This document shows, piece by piece, positions 10,694 to 19,682 of a stretch of DNA of 64,000 nt. Below the pieces are notes generated by a model, which saw only the letters and a program-made list of their open reading frames with translations, did no database searches and had not been told where the DNA came from. Location: assembly GCA_963377175.1 (NCBI GenBank), contig CAUJNA010001524.1, positions 124,001 through 188,000 on the forward strand, given 5' to 3'. Within the stretch, counting starts at the first letter, position 1. The number at the start of each line of letters is the position of its first letter. The position numbers and the translations under genes are program-made. This DNA is from Effrenium voratum (lineage: Eukaryota > Sar > Dinophyceae > Suessiales > Symbiodiniaceae).

Positions 10694-13600
10694 GGCCCCG
10701 CCCCGGAACGAAGCTTTTTAAAACTGTTCCAAGCGAGGTGGACAACACTGCCTCCATACAATACACGTGGCCAAGCGGCCACCCGGAGGGCTTGGACCTT
10801 GATCCGGTATGGGGAAAGGCATTTTCGGAGCTTGGGCCACAGCAAGCGCACCTCCTGAAAGCGTCGCATACTGGTGGCATTAGTGGATTGGCGACTGAAC
10901 TGCATGTGGGCTCCAAGATCCCGGGCTGACAGCCTCACGTTGCAGCCTGCGGCCCGGATCTGTTGGCGCCCGGCAGCCTGCGCTGCCCACCCATAAGTTT
11001 TATCCCGGTCTACCTGCAGATCAACCGTGGCGGCAAACTGTTCAACTACTTCCAGCGCACGAGGAACATCCCTAGCCGATTCCACCTGGACCGCCCAGTT
11101 GTCCACAAAACTGAGCGGGAGCGAACCTGGGATTTCATGGGTGACCACAAGTTCAAAAAGGATGTCCATGATGGCCATTGCTGCGCAAGATAACGCGCAG
11201 CCCTCTGCGAACCCTGTGCTGCTTTTGATTGGTGGCCCTACACTTTCTCTCACTTGGAAACGACGTTCCATGAGCAGCACTGCCCCGTACCAGCCACGGA
11301 GCACACCGCTGGGCAAGCCCAGGCGGGCGGCGGCGGCAAAAATTGGCCAGCGAGGTAGGCAATTGAATGCTTTCACTATGTCGCAGATGAGGCCGGAAGT
11401 GGCGTAGCCGAGCTCGTGTGCTTCAGCAACCTGATGCTGTGTCATCCACCACAACTGCTTGGCATGCCGCTTTGGCAAGTTTCCAAACATACCGCTGCTG
11501 GCAAACTTACACAAATGCCGAAGGACCTGGCGTCCCCGCAACGAAGACCATATGCGATAGCAAAGCGAGAACACGGTTATCGGCCTGTACTGATTGACCG
11601 TTGCAGCACCTGGGATTTTCTGGAGAGATTTCACGATGCCTGTGACCAGCTGCATAGGCCAAGCGCCCGTTCGCTCAGCATGTTCACAGACGCCGATCAA
11701 GGCGAGATGCAGTGAGTCAGGTAACCGAAGCAGGTCACTACGAGAAAGCCCATCTGGGCCAGTGGCGGCAACTTTCTTTTTGCGGCGGAGCTCGCGCTGC
11801 CATTGGACCAAGGTGATAGCTTGGTCTGGCTCTGCGGGAATCTGAGGCAACTCTGCAACCAACCCAAGGATGTCGTCCCACCGATCGGCGGGGACTTGAG
11901 CATGGCGATCCCACCGGGCTTTCCACGCCTCACCAAAAGCGCTGAACAAATCAGGCAAGTTGGCAACAAGGGTGTGCTGCACCATCACATCACCGGGTTG
12001 AAGGTCACAAGGCTCGGGCAACCATACTACATCAGAGTCGGCATGAACCGGGCTTATCTGACGACCGTTGGCGTGAATGGGTCGGTCATGACAAATGCTG
12101 TTGGGTGGATCAACAAGGACAGAACAATCTTCAGGGCGGACCTCAAGAACGGTGGCTGTGCTCTGATCCAACAACATGTCAACTGGTGCTGGTCGATCAC
12201 GAGCAATGTCCTGAAAAATGAGACGCGGTGCTTGCTGGCGGCGAACTTTAGCTTGCTTGAGCCGTGCGTAGGCAATGGTCCTTTCAAGGCACTTCACCTC
12301 GGCATGTAACTCAAGGAAAATGGCCTCCGCAACCGGCAAGGCAGGTGGAAAAGTGGGCAGTTGTAATGGGGCCCCAGAGCTCACACTGGCCCGGGCCTCC
12401 CACCAAGCGGCAAAACACGGCTCAAACCCCGCTGCGTGCACTACGGATGACCAGACTTCAACCTGATACACTTGCGCTGACTGTGTCCTAGACCCCCGCT
12501 TCAGGTTTTGCACATACGACTGCACTCGGCGCAACTGCTTGAACCACTGCGCGTATTTGCGCGTAGCTCCCCCCACAGCAGGCATGATTTCCCCTTCGCG
12601 ACCTGGCTTGATAGGGCACACAGCAACTTGGACCCGGCGAGGCTCCAGGGTAGCGCCCCGACCATGGCACCTGGTAGGAATAGCGTCTGGCTGCGCTGCC
12701 AGGGCAACACGGGATTCAAAGTCTTGCATGATTTTACGGTAGGCATCAGTTGGGTTATCAGCCGTAGTCACACTGGGGTGATCACCAAGCTCACCTACGG
12801 CGTTCCAAGGCATGGAGGCTGGCTTGCGCCATCGGAACTGAAGGAGGGAAGCACGACCGGGCACATGGAAGACCCCCCACACGGCCGCATGATCGGCAAA
12901 ATAGGACTCCTGCACTTCCACGGTTTTCAAGAGGCGTGCCAGCTCAGGGGATACCATAAGGAAGTCCTTGCGTGAGACTCCTTTACATGTGGACCGAGGC
13001 CGAACACCCCACCTCTGCAGCGCCAGGCATTGGACATCCTGAAATCCCTCTTGCTCCCATTGACGCAGGACTCCTATGTCGTCGAGGAGGTGATTCCAGT
13101 CACCTGCCACGAACCTCGGGCCTTTGGCCCCATACACTACATGCTGGCCAAGCTCGGTTAAGAGTTGCTCGGTTTTGGACAATGCATCACAATGAGTAGC
13201 ACCTGCGGGAAACCCATAAGCAACACCACCGGTCACCCAAACATCACCCAGAAGCGAGACGGTGGTAACGACACGGGTTGACGCCCACACACCTGGGTCC
13301 CAAGGGACCGGCAACGCACGGGTGGGGGCCGAAGCCATGACTGCAACCCCGGCCCACTCGCCAGCAACGTCCGAATGAGCACGCGTGGCGACTGGCGCGC
13401 CATGCACAATGTAAGTGAAATCAGATTTGATATGCTTCATACCCTTGGCAAAACGTCCCCGACCCACTGTGGTCAGGTGTGTCTCACTGATAGCCCAGAC
13501 CCCATTACGTAGGCTATCACAGATTGGCTCTTTACCCGCTAATCCAGTTGGATTAATAACCCCCAAAGCCCATTCCGCGGGGCTAGACTCGGGCCCTGGG

Positions 13601-13725
13601 TTTGCGGCTTCCCCTACACGGCATGAAGAGAAAAGAAAAACCAGAGTCAGAGGCCAGAGCCTGCGGAGTGGGCGACACACTACTGGCTGGTGGCGTTGCG
13701 CCAATGCAGCGCCAGCTTGCGGCAT
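10690..13725 (-). CDS. LINE ORF2: endonuclease and reverse transcriptase
   Basis: A frame of 1011 codons. Residues 36-45 read RVGEAANPGP, a 2A-like NPGP motif after a hydrophobic stretch. The AP-type endonuclease spans about 56-290: SETHL with its Glu at 81, GDWN at 208-211, SRKDFLMVSPE near 251-261, and DH at 278-279. Reverse transcriptase spans about 650-915: GPDGLS near 656-661, YRPITVFSL near 713, the catalytic Asp in CDIVKAFN at about 782, GFAEGCALS near 838, FVDN at 873-876 (11098-11109) and DRDKTYGW near 906. The usual second Asp of the YxDD box is Asn here. The frame stops at 10690 before the finger and RNase H, which follow in other frames. The product nicks target DNA and primes reverse transcription from the nick. 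Confidence 0.88.
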   Translation of the reverse strand: MPQAGAALAQRHQPVVCRPLRRLWPLTLVFLFSSCRVGEAANPGPESSPAEWALGVINPTGLAGKEPICDSLRNGVWAISETHLTTVGRGRFAKGMKHIKSDFTYIVHGAPVATRAHSDVAGEWAGVAVMASAPTRALPVPWDPGVWASTRVVTTVSLLGDVWVTGGVAYGFPAGATHCDALSKTEQLLTELGQHVVYGAKGPRFVAGDWNHLLDDIGVLRQWEQEGFQDVQCLALQRWGVRPRSTCKGVSRKDFLMVSPELARLLKTVEVQESYFADHAAVWGVFHVPGRASLLQFRWRKPASMPWNAVGELGDHPSVTTADNPTDAYRKIMQDFESRVALAAQPDAIPTRCHGRGATLEPRRVQVAVCPIKPGREGEIMPAVGGATRKYAQWFKQLRRVQSYVQNLKRGSRTQSAQVYQVEVWSSVVHAAGFEPCFAAWWEARASVSSGAPLQLPTFPPALPVAEAIFLELHAEVKCLERTIAYARLKQAKVRRQQAPRLIFQDIARDRPAPVDMLLDQSTATVLEVRPEDCSVLVDPPNSICHDRPIHANGRQISPVHADSDVVWLPEPCDLQPGDVMVQHTLVANLPDLFSAFGEAWKARWDRHAQVPADRWDDILGLVAELPQIPAEPDQAITLVQWQRELRRKKKVAATGPDGLSRSDLLRLPDSLHLALIGVCEHAERTGAWPMQLVTGIVKSLQKIPGAATVNQYRPITVFSLCYRIWSSLRGRQVLRHLCKFASSGMFGNLPKRHAKQLWWMTQHQVAEAHELGYATSGLICDIVKAFNCLPRWPIFAAAARLGLPSGVLRGWYGAVLLMERRFQVRESVGPPIKSSTGFAEGCALSCAAMAIMDILFELVVTHEIPGSLPLSFVDNWAVQVESARDVPRALEVVEQFAATVDLQVDRDKTYGWAAQAAGRQQIRAAGCNVRLSARDLGAHMQFSRQSTNATSMRRFQEVRLLWPKLRKCLSPYRIKVQALRVAAWPRVLYGGSVVHLAWNSFKKLRSGAGP

Positions 13726-14374
13726 CGGCCGCCTTACACATCACTCGTTCCATGCGAGCATTTTGCTGGGATGCTTGCTCAGCCACCCAAGTCTCCATGC
13801 GGGCGTTCTTGGTGGCCATGGATTGGAGCTGCTGCTCCACTTGCTGCATGCGCTGCTGCATGTCGACATCACCCATGGCGGAGTCGCCATCCCCGGGTCC
13901 ATTGGTTTGGCGCGCTTTGGCGAGCGCCTCGACTTTCTGCTCGACTCTCTGGAGAATTCGAGCCTCAATGCGCTGGAGCGCATCCTGGGATCCCTGATGA
14001 CCCGAGGCGCTAGGGGCCGAACTGGTGGCCGCAGCCTGCAAGGCTTGCTTCCAGGGATCATTGCGCATCAACGGATCCTGCGCAGCGTGCGTGGCGGGGT
14101 GCGCTGACCCGGCATGGCCCATGGGCATTGGTGCAGGATGATCAGGCTCAACTTCCTTAATCAGCATGACTCCTACGGCTGTGTGGACAACGGTGTCTGG
14201 TGGGGCATCGACGCACTGGATGGCCCACAGTGTGCCAGTCACACCCGGAGCGGAAACCGGCTGCGTGGGGCGAGCCTGCCAGTTGATGGCTGCCAGCACT
14301 TTGCTGATGGCACTCCGCTGGGTCCCGTAAGGGAATGGGCCCATTGTGTACGTGCGCCTTTCTCCGGCCGCCAC
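13583..14374 (-). pseudogene. LINE ORF1-like protein, C-terminal part with coiled coil
   Basis: A frame of 263 codons. After a region with YTMGPFPYGTQRSAISKVLA, a Gln-, Glu- and Met-rich stretch (about residues 140-215) has heptad-like spacing and is probably a coiled coil, as in nucleic-acid-binding ORF1 proteins. It overlaps the start of ORF2 by about 140 bases in another frame. The first codons overlap the upstream 14838 frame, where the sense changes from one frame to the other near 14365, so a frameshift separates the two halves. No zinc knuckle is seen. Confidence 0.65.
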
Positions 14375-14838
14375 AAACGGCGTAACTCCGCATGAAGCCT
14401 GGCGGCATCAAGCGTACGGACACGGACCCCATAGCGCGATCCCATGCGGACCACACTGACACTCCCGGCTTTGGACTGCTTGAGTAGCATGGCCTCAGCC
14501 CGATCGGTACGCGGTAACCAAATGACACTGAACTGATTGTCAGGTTGCAGACCATCGGCAGATCTGGGCTCGCAGTAAATGCCACCTGTGCCGCTGATGG
14601 CCAGCAAAGGCTCAACCAAAACACGAGGGACACGAATGCTGACCAGATACAATGCCGCTTGCGAAGGGCTCTCAGGTCTGTAGCCCAACTTACAGTAGTG
14701 GCGTCTCCAGACATCAAGCAGTGCAGTATCGACCGGCAAGGCCTCTGGATTGTGCCACTGTGCACACTGGCAATCGGCAACTACACACAGGTTGAGGATC
14801 TGAATGACCTCAAGGATGTAGGACAAAGGCCCCTTCAT
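14346..14838 (-). pseudogene. LINE ORF1-like protein, N-terminal part
   Basis: The frame starts at an ATG at 14838. Its first 160 or so codons look protein-like, including LLDVWRRHYCKLGYRP and RTLDAARLHAELRRLWRP. The protein-like sense then passes into the frame that ends at 13583. No domain is recognised. Its position directly upstream of the coiled-coil part, in the same orientation and within the element, makes it part of ORF1. Confidence 0.55.
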
Positions 14839-15044
14839 GAACCGCTCCCACTCAGTGGGAATCTCATCCCGTGAAACAACTGTTGCCCCCCGTGAAAAAA
14901 GAAAACATAAAAAAGCACGTCCAGTAGTGATGGTTTCCCTTTAAAGGCAAAAGGGAAACCTTCAAACAACAAGATCAGAAGAACCGGAAACCAGCAAAAA
15001 AAGGAAATGTAGGGAGCCCTGAAGAAACGGGGCGTGTCTTTTTC

Positions 15045-15478
15045 AAGCGGCGATCGATGCAGGGTACGTCAGGTTTCGTGGGTAGCAACTTTATGGTGAG
15101 ATAACCCAGAAAAGCCATGGTTGCAAGTCTCCTAAGTGGGTTCTCACCATGGTTATTACCCACTTTCTAAGTACCTGAAAGCCCCTTCAAACTTGTTTGA
15201 GGGGTTCTCAAACTAATCGGACCCCGAAAATGGCGTTCCGATGTCCATTTGGCTTCCCTTAGCAACCAAAAGCGGCAGAACCATTTGGGCGAGTCCTTGT
15301 TTGGAGTTGGTAGAAAGCGAAACCAAGAGACAACCAAAGCATCTTTTTCTCACCCCCAAATAAGAAACGAGTACCAACAGAAAAGACGACAACATAAATG
15401 AACTCATGGAGACAAGCTAACAAACATATATCATTCGGCAGCACGATGGAAGACGTACCCTGCATCGATCGCCCCTTT
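15045..15478. mobile_element. small element with 26-bp terminal inverted repeats
   Basis: The left terminus (15045-15070) contains cgatcgatgcagggtacgtc. The right terminus (15452-15478) is its reverse complement, gacgtaccctgcatcgatcg, followed by cccctt. About 380 bp lie between them, including a family-C element at the left end. There is no transposase. It is a non-autonomous DNA-transposon-like element. Confidence 0.7.
15064..15190 (+). repeat. family-C small element
   Basis: The order of landmarks (gtacgtcaggt, gagataaccc, aaagccatggttgcaagtct, cctaagtgggtt, accatggtta, taagtacc, gcccctt) matches the copies at 22089-22214 and 25560-25675 (inverted). Confidence 0.7.
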
Positions 15479-15828
15479 AGGAAGAGGGCGTGGCTCGAAA
15501 ACCGCGGGATGGAGTCTTTCCATTGACCTTTTGGTTCCATTATGGGATTCCCCCAATTTTTTGAGCCAGCTTGCGTTTTCGGAAGGACCCAGGTTTAGTC
15601 TTTGGTCCCATGCACCATGCCATTATGGCTCACCTTTTGTCGAGCCACTTCCGTTGGTGTCTTGGAGCCCCCATTTTTGGGGGTTCCATCATTTTCTCCG
15701 GTACCTTCTTGTGACCCATTCTTTGGCGCCATCATGTTTTGGTACATTTTTTAGGTGCCATTTTGGTGCCATGTTGGTGCCCATTTTTCAGCACCTGTTT
15801 TGTGAGCAGCCGCCGTGTTCTTCGGAAG

Positions 15829-15929
15829 GACCCGCTGGGCTACTTCGACCCCCTGGGCTTCTGCCCCATGGGCGACGAGGGCCGGTTCCGACAGATGCGG
15901 GCGGCGGAGCTGAAGCACGGCCGGGTGGC
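15829..15929 (+). CDS. LHC protein exon 1 of those seen (first transmembrane helix)
   Basis: The frame reads DPLGYFDPLGFCPMGDEGRF and then FRQMRAAELKHGRVA. This is the hallmark of the first membrane helix of the chlorophyll a/b- and a/c-binding superfamily: the ELKHGR motif supplies the Glu and His chlorophyll ligands and the Glu-Arg ion pair. The protein binds chlorophyll and carotenoid in the thylakoid membrane and passes energy to the photosystems. The exon ends in phase 2 at 15929, directly before a GC donor (gccgctcgg). The start at 15829 follows an aag acceptor. Alternatively the exon begins at 15810 after cag. Upstream exons (signal and transit peptide) are not proven. The island at 5351 is a candidate. 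Confidence 0.85.
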
Positions 15930-16737
15930 GCCGCTCGGCCGCGTTTCGCGTTTCGCGTTTCGCGCCGTTTGGAGCGGGCAACCCCGGTGTTTTTGTTTGG
16001 GCTTGGAAAAGGAGAGTTTTTTAAGGGGAGACCAAAGGGACCCCCAAGCTTTTTCTCTTGCCCCAGGCTTTTGACCTGTTTTGTGTTCTTACAACCTGTT
16101 CGGGGTCTACGCTTTTTTTTTTAAAAAAAAATTTCACATTTTTTTCTGGGGGGGGGGGTGGAGGAGGTTTGGGAGCGGATGTTCGTTCAAGCGCGGCGCA
16201 AGATGGGGACTTTGGAGCCCCAACTCGGCGGTTGAAACGCCGCTGGCTGCCCTTACAAACCATCCCCAAACAGGGTGAGCCTCAACAAATACGGACATCC
16301 AAGTAAATCTCGCCTGCAGGCGACATTTTTGACCATGTAGAATTTACTTCGCTTCGAGCAATCCCCACCTTCCACACTCACGAGCTTACGACCGTGAACA
16401 CGGTTTTGTGAACTCAAGCATGGTTTTCGAGTGGCTTGGGGCCTATGACTGCTCAAAAAGCTTTGTATTGAGAGCCTTATCCACCTGTCTGCGCGTCAAA
16501 ATCCACTTGTCTGCGAGCCGATCTCGAGAACTCAAACATCGATTCCGTTAACAAAAGCCAAGCCCCTTCCAAAAAGAAACCCGACGGGGGATGAAACGAA
16601 GTTGCTTATTCACAGCCCAAAGCAACACAAAACCATCACCCTTTCCGAGCCTCAGGGTACACTCAAAACACGAAGGCGCCAACATGAAATGTAAACCCAA
16701 CTGTGCGCCGGGCAGGACATTAAGCAAAACCAGACTG

Positions 16738-17006
16738 GCGAGCTGCTCTGGCGGGATACTGGCGGGATCCACTGGCGAATTCTGGCGAGCCGCTCCGGCT
16801 CGATACTGGCCGGATACTCGGCCAGATCCACCGGCAAGGGATACTCAGCGGAGCTACTCTGGGATACTCAGCGGGATACTCGGCGGGATTCATTGGCGAG
16901 CCGCTCTGGAGGGATACTGGGTGGGATCCACTGTCTAGCGGCTCTGGCGGGATACTCGGCGGATCCACTGTGGCGAGCTGCTCTGGCGGGATACTCGGCG
17001 GGAGTG
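16738..17006 (+). repeat. GGCGGGATACT-type minisatellite in LHC intron 1
   Basis: Imperfect tandem units combine cgagctgctctggcgggata, ctcggcgggatcc and actgg. There are about eight copies of variable length. It lies inside the intron 15930-17490. Confidence 0.8.
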
Positions 17007-17490
17007 GGGGCGTGGTGTGGAAGCATCGCAAACGCGGATTCCATTCAAACAGCCCCTTCCTGTCGGGTGGGGAAAACACACAACCAGTTGATTGAAACTA
17101 TCCCCTTGTCAGATCCGTGATTTCGGGAACCCATCTTTTGGTTGTTTACTTCGACGCGTCGATTCTGGCAGGATTCTGTTCCAGAGTACCATGTGAAGTT
17201 GGAGCCTTTCCTTTTCACCAATGCTGGCCGTTGATTCCTTTGAGGGAAGCACGAGCCTCGTTGCCTGTTCGATCCATCGCTGGAGTCACCCCACTGGGTG
17301 AGGCCAATTCGAAGACACATCCAAGCCATCCAAACCGCCAGATGGGTTCCCTTTTTTCCCCTGGTGTTTAGGCATTTGCCGGGCCATGGGGTGATGTGCC
17401 AAAATAAACACAGGAGCCGACTTTCGTTCGGGGGGGGGGCAACTTTCAGTTGACGCAGCACATGTCGCATGTCTCTTGGTGACGCTTCAG

Positions 17491-17574
17491 GATGCTCGCC
17501 TCTGTTGGCCTGGTGGCCCAATGCTACATCCGCCTGCCGCCCGGGCCCCAGCAAGTCGCAGCCGAGCAGATGAG
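17491..17574 (+). CDS. LHC protein exon 2 (end of helix 1)
   Basis: The exon follows gcttcag. The first G completes the Ala codon split from exon 1, and the frame then reads MLASVGLVAQCYIRLPPGPQ and ends QQVAAEQM plus two bases. RVA joined to MLASVGLVAQ is the normal continuation of LHC helix 1 (consensus HGRVAMLA-x-x-G), which confirms both splice points. The donor is GC (gccattggg) in phase 2. The intron before it is 1561 bp and the one after 882 bp. Confidence 0.85.
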
Positions 17575-17811
17575 GCCATTGGGCAAGTGAAGGTTAAGGG
17601 ACGGAACCCGCCGAAAACACATGGTGCGACGGAGCCACCCTTGTATTTTTTTTGGACTTGGGAGCAGGTGTTGAGTACGACTCATAGGTTCGTTGAACAC
17701 CCCAAGAAGCCAAATGGATTAACACGTAGACGTCCCTTGAGTTTGTGGAGGGAGCACGTCTCTGCAACGTCACAAGTTCCAGGCCTGGGGGCTTTCGAAC
17801 AGTCCTCATTT

Positions 17812-17952
17812 GAGCCACAATCACAACCGATTCGGGTAGATGGTTAGTAAGGGAGACTCCCAGCCAGAACTAGTTGCGGATATCCGCCTTCTGAATTCTT
17901 GAAGCATGGTTCTGGGATGACGACCATGTGAATACCGGGTTCTGATTGCGAC
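17812..17952 (+). repeat. family-B terminal-inverted-repeat element in LHC intron 2
   Basis: It starts gagccacaatcacaaccgat and ends ccgggttctgattgc, which are inverted termini. The interior phrase gaattcttgaagcatggttc is shared with the copies at 27218-27357 and 37318-37458. It lies wholly inside intron 17575-18456. A related fragment (ggattacgaccattttgaat) follows at about 18017-18060. Confidence 0.75.
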
Positions 17953-18456
17953 TCAACTCACTTTTGGCGCTTTAAGCCCCAGTTGCTGGCCCTCCCTTGT
18001 TTTCCCTTACATGGTTTGGGGATTACGACCATTTTGAATCCCGGGTTTTGATGACTCAAAGTTCAGCGGTCCGAGGATCCTCGGCTTGAAGGATTCCCCG
18101 GCCGGGTACAAGGCGGCGCCTTGTCCTGAGGGGAGAGAGGCCAAGGGGCGAGGCTGCGATTTTGAGACTCTGGTAGACTGGTTGCGTAAAAGACAGGGGA
18201 CGACCAGTCTGGTCCTTTGCCAATTCTGGGTGATGCCGTTTCCAAGGTGCTTTTCCTCTTCAAGTTTATTGTTTTTCCCCGTTGTTGATAGCAATGCCCC
18301 AAGATGGGCACCTTTCAGGCAAACCATTGCCTGACTCAGCTTACCTTTTCCGCTTTAACGTTGTTTCCTCCATTCTGCCTTTCCACCACCTTAAACCGTA
18401 TCCTCGCTTTTTGCGGTTTCCTGGACAACATGGCTCGATCGAGCCAATGGTTCCAG

Positions 18457-18546
18457 GCTGTCTGGGACTGAGGCTCTGCTGATTCCCTCGCTGTGGATGT
18501 TTGGCATGGTGGTGATCGCCTCCATGCTGGTCGAGTGGCTCTGGTG
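18457..18546 (+). CDS. LHC protein exon 3 (second transmembrane helix)
   Basis: The exon follows ggttccag. One base completes an Arg codon, and the frame then reads LSGTEALLIPSLWMFGMVVI followed by ASMLVEWLW. This is a hydrophobic helix carrying a Glu near its end (MLVEW), which fits LHC helix 2 and its Glu chlorophyll ligand. It ends in phase 2 before a GC donor (gcgccttc). Joining to exon 2 and exon 4 keeps one open frame, the main support for these boundaries. Helix 2 is the least conserved LHC helix, so identity here leans on position and frame. Confidence 0.78.
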
Positions 18547-19324
18547 GCGCCTTCGGCCAATTTTGGTGAGGCAAGCGATGGGAGAGGTGATCTTGTTTTT
18601 TGTGTGCGTTTTTGAGGCTCGGCACCCCTTATAAAAGTTGGTTTGAATGGAAACCAGAGGACAACCAACGCCTAATTGAGTTGGGGGGGTTAAACCTTTG
18701 GCCCCAAACCGCATAAGCTCTCGGTTGGGCCCATCCCCAAGTAACAAAAAATCCATTTGCCATGGCCCGCGGCAGTGGATAGGGTGTGCCGCAACGGACC
18801 GAGTATTTTCCAACCCCTCCCTCGTGTTGAATCATAAGCCTCCCCGATCTTGGGGAGTGGGTGCGAGGTCGTCTCCTTTAGGAGACCTTGGCGGTCCCAT
18901 TTCGGATATGAGGCAGGTGAAGGTGAAAAGGAGCAAGTCGTTTTGGTTGTCCGATAGGGCTTGTTTTTGGAGCTCGACTTGAGAGGGCAGGAGCTGGGAG
19001 CTTGTTTGGGATGAGTGGGCTTTGATTTGAGAGGGTAATTACAAGCATGAGATGGCCACTGTTTTTGTTTCAGAACTCAAGTCTGACAGGCATAATTGGG
19101 CGCTTGGTGCTAGGCTGACGCGGTTTGGCCCAGTTTCCGAGCACGACGGCCCACTGAGAGTGTCTGTTTTTGAGGGTACTCTTTTCTTTTTTTTTAGTTG
19201 TGTAAAAGGGACAAACTCTAACCGACTCTTTTGAGGGTCCCCAATTTTCTCAGCCCCAAGTTGGCCCTGCCTGCGACCAAAAAAGCGACGGCCTTCGGAG
19301 CGGGAGAAAAAAGCCCGACCCGAG

Positions 19325-19406
19325 GAAGGAGGACCCCTGGAAGGAGCCCGGGAACTTTGGGGACCCGCTGGGCCTGGGCATGTACGACAAGGACATGAGG
19401 AACAAG
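19325..19406 (+). CDS. LHC protein exon 4 (lumenal/stromal loop before helix 3)
   Basis: The exon follows cccgag. The first base completes Trp from exon 3, and the frame then reads KEDPWKEPGNFGDPLGLGMY followed by DKDMRNK. PGNFGDPLGL and DMRNKE before helix 3 are characteristic of chlorophyll a/c LHC proteins. It ends at a codon boundary. The intron starts with GA (gagcgg) and ends gcag, so the intron is of the GA-AG type, 3182 bp long, and contains the cysteine-rich gene at 19683-20963. Confidence 0.88.
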
Positions 19407-19682
19407 GAGCGGCCGAGCGGCCGAGGGCCCCCCGCAGCTCATAAATCGCTGCGCGCGTCGGGCGGAATCAGAGCGCCCGAGGTTTCGGAACGCGGGAAGA
19501 GAGCGTTCCGTTTTTGGTTTGGTTTTTTTGTTTTTGGGGGATGGCGTGGACTTTGCGAGGCCAGGCGTGTTGAAATGTTCTGGCAATGAGAGGGCGGCGA
19601 GTGGCAAAGAGCTGGTGAGAGAAGCTGAATTGTGCGGATGGCAAGCCGTTTGGATCACAAGGCGCCACTCAAACTCGAAGCC

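Larger units (their letters stand above)
8685..14880 (-). mobile_element. non-LTR retrotransposon (LINE), near full length but frameshifted
   Basis: Reading leftwards, the element encodes an ORF1-like region with a coiled coil (14838-13583), an AP-type endonuclease plus reverse transcriptase (13725-10690), then a C-x2-C-x7-H-x4-C finger and RNase H (10502-8685). This order is standard for LINEs of the Jockey/I type with RNase H. The frame changes near 14365, 10690 and 10500, so this copy is unlikely to be active. I saw no clear target-site duplication. It lies antisense to the LHC gene and may sit in a large intron of it if the exon at 5351 belongs to that gene. Confidence 0.9.
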
